Origin: Promerops cafer
Taxonomy: Eukaryota; Chordata; Aves; Passeriformes; Nectariniidae
Length of the DNA: 64,000 nt
Assembly (NCBI GenBank): GCA_013398275.1
Contig: VZSE01008797.1
Span: 62,251 to 126,250 of the forward strand
Reading direction: 5' to 3'
Every line of letters starts with the position of its first letter. Position 1 is the stretch's first letter. Below the pieces are notes generated by a model. The model was not told the DNA's origin. It made no database searches and saw nothing but the letters and a program-made list of their open reading frames with translations. Shown here piece by piece: positions 24,801 through 36,100 of the stretch. The position numbers and the translations under genes are program-made.

Positions 24801-26003
24801 AATTCTGATCATGACCTCCAGAGTGCTTCCAGCTCTTAACTCCTGGGCATCCTTTCAGGTTTTATAAAAGTGCTTTCTCTTTCATTGTTCAAACCATTAA
24901 TGGAAAGGATGAACAGAAGCAGACCTGGGCTGAGCTCCCAGGGCCCATACACAAGGATTTCTCCTGTGGTGACAGGAATTGCTGATAGCTACCCGTCAAG
25001 CATGAGGGGTTGAGTTGCTTTGGTTGGTCTTTTTTTTCCTTAGTTAGTAATGAGCACTGGGCCTCATTAAGGTGAGCTTGCCCAGACCCAGCTCCTCTGG
25101 CTTTTGAAAGCATCAGATGGGTAGAGTGAAAAGCCTGCTTTGTGCTGGTCAGAGGTGTGATGGGCAGGTCTCCGTAGTGGGGGATTGCTCTCCTTCTGAA
25201 GGCTTAGGTGATTTTTAAGAGCTTTCATGAACTTCATTTACCTGGGGTTTCTGGCTGAAACTTGCTGGGACTGGCACAGCTCCAAGGCAATCCTCAGGCC
25301 TTCTTCTCGCTCAGAGCTGCACATGGGGGAAGTTGTGTCCAGCATCTCCTGCTCCCCTTTGTTTCTCCATAGTCTTTCCTCAGTGAGAGTTGGGCTTGTC
25401 TCTATGTAACTAAGGTAGGAAAAATACATATTTCTCCTCAAGGAATTCCAAGTTCCTTGTGTGGTTGCTCTTCTCTGGAAAGGCTAAAACTACTTGCTCT
25501 GGAGAAATTAATGTTGCTTATTTTTATTCCTAAATAGTGTGTCACGGTGGGTGTGGTTGCAGGATACCTCATTGCACCACGGCTCTGCTGTCACCTCAGT
25601 GCCACCTCCTTAAGGAAGAGGAGTTACTTGAGCTGAAATAGATTTCACTGGAACAAACGTCACTGTCCAAGCAGGACCAGCTCTACACTCCCCAACTTCT
25701 GTGAGTACTGAGCTGCTGGGCTCAGCTGCCTGAAGTTTAAGAATTGGTCCTTTCTGAAGTGCTCTTCCACCCGCTATTCCATCTTTCTTTGCACATGGGT
25801 GTAACTGTGGGGTGAAATTTGGGCCCCACTGAATTAAAGGACAGCACAGCATTCCTCTGTGTGGTGTTCATATCTTCCTCCTCTCCAGGCTGGTAACTTG
25901 TGGTAGCCAGCTGTTCACTCCAGCTGTGCTTCGGGGACACCATCAACAGGATGGAGACACTGTGCCCTCTTTGTTCTCCTGGATTGGTCCATGGCTGATG
26001 GTA

Positions 26004-26085
26004 GAGTCATGGAATCATGAAATATTCCGAGTTGGAAGGCATCCACAAGCATCATTGTGTCCAACCTGGTGGGTGCCCTGACCTA
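26004..26085 (-). mobile_element. CR1 3' terminal fragment
   Basis: The plus strand reads 'gagtcatggaatcatgaaat' followed by 'gagttggaaggcatccacaa' and 'tcattgtgtccaacctggt'. This is the reverse complement of the avian CR1 terminus (normally an ATCATAGAATCAT-type start and GGAAGGGACC text). Only about 80 bases are kept. Confidence 0.8.
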
Positions 26086-28049
26086 ATTTCAGTTCCAGGG
26101 GAGAAAATTCAGTCTCCCTAAAACATTCCTATGGCTTCTGTTGGATTCTTCCTCACTTTTTTCCAGGGGGCTGTGTGCTGGAGTTAATATGGATGGAAAA
26201 GTTGTGTTCCACTCTGGATTACAGCTGAATCTCAGTGGTGGATAAATTGCATCCCAAGTCTAGTTTGCAAAGCCCTTTGGACTTTGTGGGCTGCAGGAAG
26301 CTGTATTTTATTCTAGATGTGTGTTTGCTGATAATTCTATAGGATTTGCAGATAGCAGGTTGTAAGAGCCCTGATTATACTGGTTCCCTATGCAGTCAGA
26401 CTCTGCCCAAATAATTCAAGTGCCTGCTGCAGAGAGAGGGAAAGGAAGATGGAAGGATGGTTTAGAAATCTCTGGAGTAAATGGGAAGAAGATGCATATG
26501 TTGACCTGAAGGAGATACCAAGCCACATATATGGCTTTAAATATCTAAATAAAAGTCAGGATTTTTTTAATGGTTGCCTACCTTAAGCCCAAGTAATTCC
26601 TTTAATGAGAGGTTTTAAAGGTTTAACTTATTTTTAGAATTTTTATTTCAAGCGTACTTCCATAAAATCAACTTTCTGAATGCAGAATGCTTTAATGTCT
26701 TCTGTGCTGGTGCTCATTTGCAAGAAATCTCTGCACAGTTATTTCTTATGTACCAGTTAAATCTATCAGCCAACAGATGTCAAGTGTAGCAAAAATGCTA
26801 TAATAATATTATGGTCTAATAATAGTTATAATGATTCTAATTACCTGGTGCAGCTTTAGAGAGAGGCAGATTCAGAAATGAGTGCAAAGGAGGTGTTTAA
26901 CCTTGAACTGCAGAAGCAGGGCACTTCCAGAGGTGCCTGTGCTGCGCCCCCTCCTCCCTCTCAGACATCCCACTCCCTTTGTTTCCTCCAGCCAACTGGG
27001 AGCAGCACTCTGGTGTGTTTTAAATGCTCAGACCTCATTCTGGCTGTGTTCAGAAGAGTGCTGGCAAGCTGAGGATGAGCACATTTTCTGCAATACCTGG
27101 GAGTGTGAAGCCTGCTCATTTTTAGCCTCTGTCTGCCCTGCTCTTGGCGTGCTCCCACTGCCTGATGATTGTGGCACTCGTGGCTTGCTCCCACCTCGGG
27201 AAGGCTGCGGAGCCTCAGCAATCTCCATCCTCTATGCAAGCTGCTTGTGCTGCTCTGAAGTGTCAGGGGAGGCTTTGCACAGCCTGGGAAGCACAAAGCC
27301 AGAATCTCCTGATGGGAGAGCGTTTGGGGGTGTGCAGGTGAGTGGCTGTGAGTTGTTGATCCCTATAGAGGCTTTGGTGTTGGGTAGGAGAGCACTGGGC
27401 TGGTGCCTGAGTGCTGTGCTTGCCTTGCTTTCGACAGTCTGGCCCCACAGAGCCTTGTCAGAGTTTCCTTCCCCAACTGCTCCATGTGCCAGCTCTGTTA
27501 TATCACTCCCAATGCCCTTTTTTACCACCATATTTTTCCTTAGGAAGAATCCTGGGCTGCATTTGCTATATTCCTGTGGTTTTTGCCTGATGTTGCTGAG
27601 TGCTGTTAGTGCCTTGGGGTCCCAGTGCTCGTTGTTGCTGTAGTGTAATGGATCCCCTCGTGCCACAGCTGCTCATTTTAATCCTGTGATATGCAGGGGT
27701 GAGGAGCCTCTGGTTCACAGAGCAGCAGCCTTTCCACAGAGGAAGCTCTGCGTGGGCTGGAAGTTGACAGCTTTCAATGATTATATGCTGAACCTTCTTC
27801 CTATAAATAATTGATTCACAGGCTGATGAGAGCTACAGGAACTTGTCTCTCAGTTGCTGCTCCCTGGCATGGGCAGCAGCTGGAAATCTCCTGTTTTCCT
27901 ATCAAATGGATCCAGAGGTGCCCTTGAAAGGTTTTCTTTATTTCCAGCCTGCTCGTAGGCTGGCATGCTCTGCTTCTCAGGAAAGCCCTGCCTGCAACAC
28001 CTGCAGCACACCTTGTCCCAGGGCTCGTGCTGATGAGAGCTCTGCCACC

Positions 28050-28115
28050 TTCAGCCTTTCCCTTGGGGAGGTTCAGCCTTTCCCTTGAGGAGTTTCAGCC
28101 TTTCCCTTGGGGAGG
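28050..28115. repeat. Minisatellite, 22-base unit, three copies
   Basis: Three head-to-tail copies begin at 28,050, 28,072 and 28,094, each starting ttcagcctttcccttg. The first and third share the ending gggagg and the second ends aggagt. The array is short and lies in SIL1 intron 1. No function is implied. Confidence 0.95.
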
Positions 28116-31100
28116 TTTGCTTTCTTGCTGGAGTCAGTGTGTGTGTGTTGGTACATCACCATGGAGATGAGGCCACAGGAACTGCAGGGTGCAGCCTTTT
28201 CCAGGCTCACGTGAAGAAGGATGCGGTAACGGGCTCCTCTTATTTAGGGAAAATGATTTCTTGGAGTAAATAAATCGTCAAAGAACACTTGGCATCAGCC
28301 CAGGTGCTATTAAGGAGAAGATCTCTTGAAGCCAGAGCTGTGAGGCTCATGCAATATTCACTTGCTTTGCTGTGTTCCCCATCAGGCACTGCTGCTGTGC
28401 CCAGCGCTGACTCACTGACCCACCTGTGCTTTTACTTACCCCGAGATAACAAAGCTCCTGTTGCTTTTCTTCTCCCTGTGTATGTATTTCTCATCCTGTC
28501 ACAACAGCACCTTCCTGTATCCCTTGTCCACTGAGTGTCCAGGCTTTCAGTGCTTCGAGTGGTTACGAGGCTTCACTTCCCATGGCTGCTGCTGCTTTGG
28601 CCAGGTTTGCCAAGGATGTGGAGGGTGTGTGGCTGCAGTGACCTCTCTCCCCCATGCAGAAACACCTCCCTGGGTTGTGCCACCACACCCCAAAACCCTG
28701 TCTGGTCACGCTGACGTTCCTGGGTGGCTGGGGACACTGCCCTTTTCACATGCCTGGCCCTGGCACACTCTTTCCTTCTGTAGTTTCTGGTACACAGAAC
28801 CCTCCCAACAAGGTCTGGAAGAGCCCTGTGGCCCCTCTCTGCCTCATGGCCTCCACATCTCATTCCAGACTTCATCTGTAAAAGTCTCTTTGCCCTTGCT
28901 AAAAACACTGCCTCTTAATTTCTCTCTGCAGGAGTATTATTTAATTTGTAACAGTTTTAGGACATTATTTGAAAAATCCGATATGAAGCTGTATTTCATC
29001 TACTGTAATGATCCACTAATGCAGGCATATTTCAAAGGCAGGCGATGCATTACTGTGGGGTTTAATTAAATTTTGTTTTTCAAGTAAGCATCAATAGACA
29101 GACAATAACTAATGGTGGACAATATGCATACAGAACAAAGTCTCTTCATTTTCCTTTTCAAGACTTTGGAAGTGAAAATGTGTAGCCCTTAAAATGGACT
29201 TGATGGACTTGGCCTGCTCACAACTGCTGCTTTAGTGTAGTTAACTCACTTCAGGAGGAGTTTTTTCTTCTTACTCTGCCTTAATTAATTTTCTTGCTCT
29301 CTTCCTTCCCGCAAAATAAACTGTTACACTGTGGAAAATTTCCAGCAGGAGCCCTGGGTGATCTAAGAGCTTCTGCAAGTTCTGGATGTAGTTTTGAATA
29401 CTGTGTTGGTACCTAGTGTGTCATGGCTTCTCCAGATGGGCCCTCCTGAGGGTAACAGAACAGAAGGGCTGGGTGTGAGGTTCCTGTCTCTGGAAACTGG
29501 ACATGGCATGTGCCAGCCTTGGAAAGGGAGGGAAAAATGGTGTTGCTGCCATGGTTGTACTCAAATCAGGAATCAGCAAGTGGCTCTGGAGTGCATTTTG
29601 TTCCTTTTCTCCCAGCAAGCGTGGGGTAATCAAGTACAGAGTGTATGTGGGGAAGCTCAGGAAGAGTGTTCCACTCTTCTGTCAGCAGGAGGCTTCTGGG
29701 AACCTTCCTAGCACTCACAGCGTGGCACTTGGACACATGTTCTTGGGAAAAGAAATTTGTCAGTGGTGCTGTAAACGGGCTCCTTTGTTCAGATTTGAGG
29801 AGCAGGGTGAGATGGGGTGGCTGAGGCAGATTTGGTTTTCTCCAGGTGTCTGGAGAATTTACCATTGTTCAGGAACAGAACCAGGGTTTGCTGAGGAACC
29901 TGATGTGAGTGTGACTCCCACTGCACTCCAGCCCTTTGATTCTCTCTGAAATCTCTCAAAGGCAGAGAGCTGAAAAAGCATTAATTTTGCAGAGGAAGAG
30001 TCTCCATTCAGAGATGTGAGTTCAAGCCATGTCCTGGGTTGATGCCTAAAGCTTTGCCTGCTTAACCTGACTTCAAAGGCTGGGGGCGAGGGCTGTGCCT
30101 GGAGCTGGCCCTGCTTTCCACCACTGAGCTGGGCTGGATCACGGTCCAGAGAGCTGTTGGCTGGAAACTGGAGCATGCAAAGGCTGGGAATCTGTGGGAA
30201 CCTGACTCCTGATGTCTGTGCAGCTGTACGTGCCTGAAAAGCATCGCTGTAAATGACAGACTGGAGGCTGTAACCTCCTCCTCCTCCCCGGGATCTCGGT
30301 GTAACACTTCCCGCGTTCCAGGCACTGCCTGTGTTTGCTCCTTGCTGGAAGCAGCGCCGCGAGTCCTTTGCAGCTCTCCTGGTGCCTGGGCTGGCTGAGT
30401 GTTGTGTTCTGAGCTGGGTGAGAGGCTCCTGGAACAGTGGATGGGGTCCTGTGCTCTGTGCCAGTCCCTGTGGCTGGAGAGGAGTCCTGGTACAGATAAA
30501 AGAGGTCTAAATATAACTTGTCATCAGGCACCGGATGCTCTTTAAATAAACTGGAAAAACCCCACACAGCTGAGGTTTGTACTGGTCCTGCTAATGCCGG
30601 GGAATGCCCCATGCCTTATTCCTTGTTCTTCCCTTGTTCCTTGCTTTAGGCTGCCAGATTTCCCATTTGCTCACTTCTTTTTGTTGATAGGCAGTGTTGA
30701 GGTTCTGTTGCTGGGGTCTGGGACAGGAGGTTGCTTTCTAGTGACTTCAAGCAACACCTTCAGCCTCTCCTGTCCTTCCTTTGCATCTCCTGCCTTTCTC
30801 CCTGTGGCTGCTCTCACTTTGCCATAAACTAATCTCCTTCCAGTCAGGAACCTCAGGCCTCTTGCAGACTCACTTTTATGTGGCCATTATCCATCATCTA
30901 TAGGAGGAGTGGCTTTCCTGGCTATGGCAGGGCTCAGGTGGCTGCTCCCAGATGGAGCCCACTGGAACATCTGGAGCCAGTGGCTGAGCCCTGGGCTGAG
31001 GGCTGTGCCCTCTGTGCAGACCAGGGAGTGCTTGAACCTGGTGTTTGCAGGAGCAGTTGAATGATCTGAGATCCTCACAGTACTGCTGGCATGATTTATT

Positions 31101-32540
31101 CTTGCAGAAGTGCCCACAGCAGTTTTAGGGGTTTGTTCTGCCCGGCAGGATCACAGATAAGGACATGCCTGGGCCCTGTGCTGTAGTGGTTCTTGCAAGA
31201 CTGTGCAGCAAAGGGGCCTCAACGCAAGGGCACAAGCCCAATGCATGGGAAACTGCAATGGTGCTTGGGAATGAACCAAAAAAAAGTCTCTAGGACTATT
31301 TAGAATGAAAAATTAGTAATCCGCAATTCAGTTTGGAGGGAATTCTTGTAGCAGGAGAGCATGTGCTGGCTGGGAGGGAAGAAGCACTTGCTCAGACAAG
31401 TGATAATCCATTGCAGCCCATTCCAGACACCTGGAAGATAGCAGCCTTCCTCAGGCCTCCCTGGGATGGGCGAGGTGCTGTGCCACTGGATGAGGAATGT
31501 GGAGTTTGTGGACTATGCGGAGTGATAATTTAAACACCAAATCCCTGTTCCTAATGCGAACTGCTGGTGGCTGCCTGGCATGGGGGTGCTGCACGGGAGC
31601 TGATGTCTCACAAGAAGTGTGCTGGGCTCCACAAGCACTCGGGGCTGACACCAGCCTGCTCGCTTTCTTGGATTTCTCCTTTGGAGTTTGGCAGCTGTCT
31701 GCTTCAGGGAGCACAGTGGCCTCATAAGAGTTTATTTGATCTGACACATGACAAATTGTTTCTGCTGGCGGCTACTTGAGGCGCAGTCTGTTCGCTGGCA
31801 GCCACGGCTCTGCGGGCGCTGGGAAGTGGAGGAAGGCAGGCCTGCCTCCTCCTCTTAGGAAACATCAGAACAGGGGGTGTTGCTTTGACCCCCCTGCCAT
31901 CCCAGCCTCCCTTCTGCTGGTTGATAATGGTGCTGTTGGCATGGATTATTAATGATGTTTGTGTGCTGGGTGTGTCTGCAGGTGCTGGTTGTGGTTCCTG
32001 TGGCGTGTTGGCTGCGGGGCAGAGGAGAACCTGTGTTCTGGAACCAGACCAGTTGCCATTAAAAACGCTTTGTTAAGTTCCTTTTCCTAAGACACCCTTT
32101 TAGCTCTGCAATGAGGAGCAGAATATTACATTCCTCAGCAGAATAAAAAGTACATGTCCCCTGTGAGATAGTGTAAATACATTTTATCTATTCTATTACC
32201 TGCAGTTTTCAGAATATGTCCCCTAAGCATTTTTATCTTGTTTTCCAGAGTTGTCTCAGAGTGAGGAATTGCTCCTATTTGCAACTTTGGGAATGATTAC
32301 TTGTTCATTAATTTCTTCCCTTTCCTACTGTCCATCTATTATTGCTTCCAAGAGAAAAAAAACCTCTCTGTAAATCTCTGCCGAAACAGGGCTGAGTGCC
32401 TGATTAGACAGAGTTATGTGTGCTGGGAATATGTTCCTGGGAGATCATCCTGGAGCCCTGCATGGAGCCCTGGGTGTTGCTGTTCAATGCCCTCGGGCAC
32501 GCAGAGCCCACCAGGTGATGCCTTTTCCTTGGTCTTAAAA

Positions 32541-33019
32541 TGAAGAGCCAGACACGGTTAGGGGATAAAGGGTTTTTCTCTTGGTATTTAATAAGGATCT
32601 TTATGGTGCAACACTTGGCCAAGGTGGAATGTCCCAAAATGCACACACACGATAGATTGCATACACAATTTTATAGACCTTGCAAATTAGCATATTTAAT
32701 AAAGATGCCTCAATGAGAGGCTTGAGTGAATAGCATGATATCTTCCTATTTCGAAGTATTCCTCTCTAGATGGGCTTAATTTTAGTTTACAGGATGTATT
32801 TTAGAGGGGACCTTGGTTCCTCGAGATAGTGTAGGGCTTTCCAGCCTCCAGCTGCTTGGCCTTTAGGATGTTTGGTTTTCTGGCCTAACAGAATGGCAGG
32901 TTTATGCTAAGTTATCAGACTTAAGGAATTACAAGTAAGACTTAAAGAATTACAAGTATGCATGTTAAGGGCACTGAGAATACATAAAAGGTATATAAAA
33001 GAAAAGGCAAAAAATCATC
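32541..33019 (-). mobile_element. Probable endogenous retrovirus solo LTR
   Basis: Read on the minus strand, the block begins TGATGATTTTTTGCC and ends TGGCTCTTCA. It has a TATA box within GTCTATAAAATTG near 32,670 and a poly(A)-signal region 'CCATAAAGATCCTTATTAAA' near 32,590. This TATA, start, poly(A), short U5 order and the TG...CA ends fit an LTR of about 480 bases. No internal retroviral genes are found on either side, so it is probably a solo LTR. A clean target-site duplication was not seen, so the ends could be off by some bases (an alternative inner end lies at 33,009). Confidence 0.65.
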
Positions 33020-33106
33020 ATGGCATCACAGGTGCCCAGGCTGGCTCCCTGCTCCTTGCCCTGGGATGAACAAGCCCAGCAGGCAGCACATGCCAGGGCA
33101 GCCGGG

Positions 33107-33142
33107 CACACCTGGAGCACACCTGGAGCACACCTGGAGCAC
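33107..33142. repeat. Short tandem repeat, 12-base unit
   Basis: The unit cacacctggagc is repeated three times without change, ending at the start of 'acggtgg'. It is a small array within SIL1 intron 1, with no sign of function. Confidence 0.95.
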
Positions 33143-36100
33143 GGTGGTGAGGCAGGAGCTGGAGGTCAGGGCAGCTCCAGCACCCGAGCAGGGCTTTGCT
33201 CCTGCCGTGCTTTGCCCGCAGTGCCGGGGCTGTTACAAAACAGGAATGAGATGGGACAATGCGGAGCAGTTCCTGCTGCCACGCTTTTGTCCAGCAGCTA
33301 AAAGCCAGATCAGAGGGTTTTGTGGAAACCTTGTTTGCTTTGGTCTTTTTTTGCTCTTTCTTTAAGTACAGACTTAAAAGAACTGGAGACTGGAGGCCAC
33401 TGTAATTATTATTTCTTCCTGAATAGCACAACAAATGTACCATTTGTTCCATAAATGACAGGGTCCTTGCCTCGGAAAACATATGCGGCCTGTTCCCACT
33501 GCTGTTCCCTTTGACATATGAGGAACTGCCCCTGCCTGCCTCTGGGTGTGTGGAGATTTCTCACTCCCTCATTGGGGTCAGTGCCAAAACTTGTCTTGAC
33601 ATGTGACGTGTGTGGTCACTGGAAGTCACTGTGGAGGCTGTCACTGAACAGCCTGTATTCACAGAGCAGCTTCATTTAGGTGGCAGCTGATGGAGGAGCT
33701 CTGCAGACTAGCTGGGGATAAAATCTGTGTACAGGAGGGGACAGCTGAGGGCTGTGGTCATTGTGGCAGAAGCTCAGTCATGTACAGATGTGGTCTGGCA
33801 GACCTGTGGTGCATGTGCCATGTCCCCACCTGCCGTGGCACCACAAGGATGCACAGGCAGCTGCTCAGGATGTTCTGGTGTCTCACAGCAGAGAGGAAGT
33901 GCAGGTGCATCTTTGGTCAGAGCTGAGGGTGTGTGTGGGAACAGCCTGCTGCTCACTCTGACAGCAGATTTCGAGCTCTTGGCTTTGGCAAGCATCTTAC
34001 AGCAAACACCAAGACATGGAGAGTGAAAGTCCTGGTGTCCTTTGGCTGCTGCTTGGGTTTGCAGAGCCAGCAGGTGGAGTGATAGCCAGGACTGGCAAAG
34101 GAAGAACCCTCTGTGGACCAGTGCTGCTCAACTATTGAGATATGCCAGTCCATGAAATGGCTCTTTATAGGGTATCTCACCAAAAGGATTTTACTCTTGA
34201 ATGTCTGGATCTCCTGGTGTTTGTCTGAGCTCCAGATGAGAAATAGTGCATTGACTGGAAGGTACTGAGGTTACAAACAGTAACTATCCCTTGGAAGAGA
34301 AAATTGTGGAGGAACCCCCCTCAGTTCTGGTCACGTCTCTGTTCTCCTCCTTCCTCAGAGCAGGTTTTGGAGTGCTGTGGCTGACGGGCAGTGGGGCGGA
34401 GTTAAGGTACTGCTCCTGAGTGAACCCCACAGCTCTGAGGAGCAGGGAGCTGGTCATGGAGCCCAGGAGGGACCTGTGGACTTGGGAGCTTCACTACCTC
34501 TTTAGTTGTCTCTCCATAACCCATGAGTTCAGATCTCCATGGGGCAGCAGAGCGTTCCCTGTGAGGAGCCCGGCGCGGTGGCCGCTGTGGTTCCAGCGGC
34601 ACGCGCAGGGTCCCGTGGCGGCACAGGCATTCACAGGAAAGCTGTTTCATAACCTCTGCTGGGATTCATGAGACGTTCAGAGACAGGTTCTCCTCTTAGT
34701 CAATGTTTTATAAGGATTTAAGGCTGAGGAGCTCTTTGAAGCACCGATGCAGCTTGTTCTGCCATGACAAGGTGGAGATGAACGCTGGCGTGACTTCCAT
34801 TCTCAAGGAAAATGCTCTTTTGCACGGATCACAAGCTGTGGCTCTGCTGCTGTTTGAAGAGACCAGAGGAATCTCAGATCCAGGCACTCAGTGCCACATC
34901 AAAGCCTTCACATCTGAAGCTGAGGTGCTGGGGAGCTCCAGCTCCATGTCCTTCGTATTTGGGCAGCAGAAGGAAAGAAGGTCCCTGAACCAGGAGTCGC
35001 TTGGGGGATCAAAGCTCTGCTTAGCAGAGGCTGACGAGGCAAGAAGCCAGGATGGCAGCAGGAAGGACACAATCCCTGTGCAAGGTCTGGGCCATCTGAT
35101 AACAGACCTCCAGAGGGGCCTGGGAGACCTTCTGCTCTGCTGGAGGAATGGGGCCAGCATCTCCCCCTGAGGAGGCAGACCTGCAGTGTCCTGGGCTTGA
35201 CTGGAGCCATTCTGTTGTGCCTGAGGGATTGTTTAATTAAAAAGAATGCTGCACCATCACATTTCAACTGTTTTCTCCATACATTGCTGCAAGTAACATC
35301 TAAAATAGCTCTAAAAGGCAACAAACCATTCCCCAAAGTAGGGGTGGCAGATGAAGAACAGGAGAGGGAAGGAATTATGTTTTCCTTCAGCTTTCTGTGT
35401 CTGTGCATTTGCTTCTGCATTTGCAGCCCTTGGGGCTCATTTTAATTTAAATTTCCTTAGGAAAAACCCTGTTGAAGGAACGCTGCCTGCAGTGGCTGGC
35501 TGTTCTGCTTTGGCTTTGTCCTGGGGAAGCTTTGATGGTTGGGGAGCAAGAGTTGCTTTTCAGTCTTGGTGGGAAATGCTTGGATAGAGGAATGGCAACC
35601 ACCGTGAGAGTCACTTCTGCATGATGGGACTGGCAGTCTCTCAGCTCTCCTTTTGTGCTCATTCCTGTCCCAGGGCTTATTTAATTGCTTAACAAAGGCA
35701 TCCTCTGCAACCACTGAGAAAGGACCAGTGCAGTAAGGAAAAAAAGCAAACTTGCATCAAGCCTTTCATCCAAGCACAGGAAGATATTGCTGCTGACCTC
35801 AGTGGAAGCAGCCTTGGTTGTAACCGTGGTGTCCGTGTTGGGAATGGAGCAGCTGAGCCCCAGCATGGGGAATTGATGTGTCTGGATTGATGCAGGGACT
35901 GGGGACAAAGCCAGGACTGGTCCTGAGGGAACCTGAGTGGCAGCAGGTTGTGTTCATCCCCAGAGAGCTCCTTATTCCCCTTCAGGGGAGGGTTTGAGAT
36001 TGGCTTGTTGGGGCTTTATCCCAGGTTTTGGTGCCAGTCTGGCAGCTCCTGACTGGGTTTGACCCATGAGGTGGATCCCAGTGGCCTCTGCCTTTTCAAC

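Noticed and set aside
24180..25100. Text faintly like ancient CR1 or other old interspersed repeat
   Set aside because: Too diverged to support by eye; no terminal motif.
34703..35170. 155-codon plus-strand frame
   Set aside because: No recognisable family, no flanking splice sites of quality, inside SIL1 intron 1.
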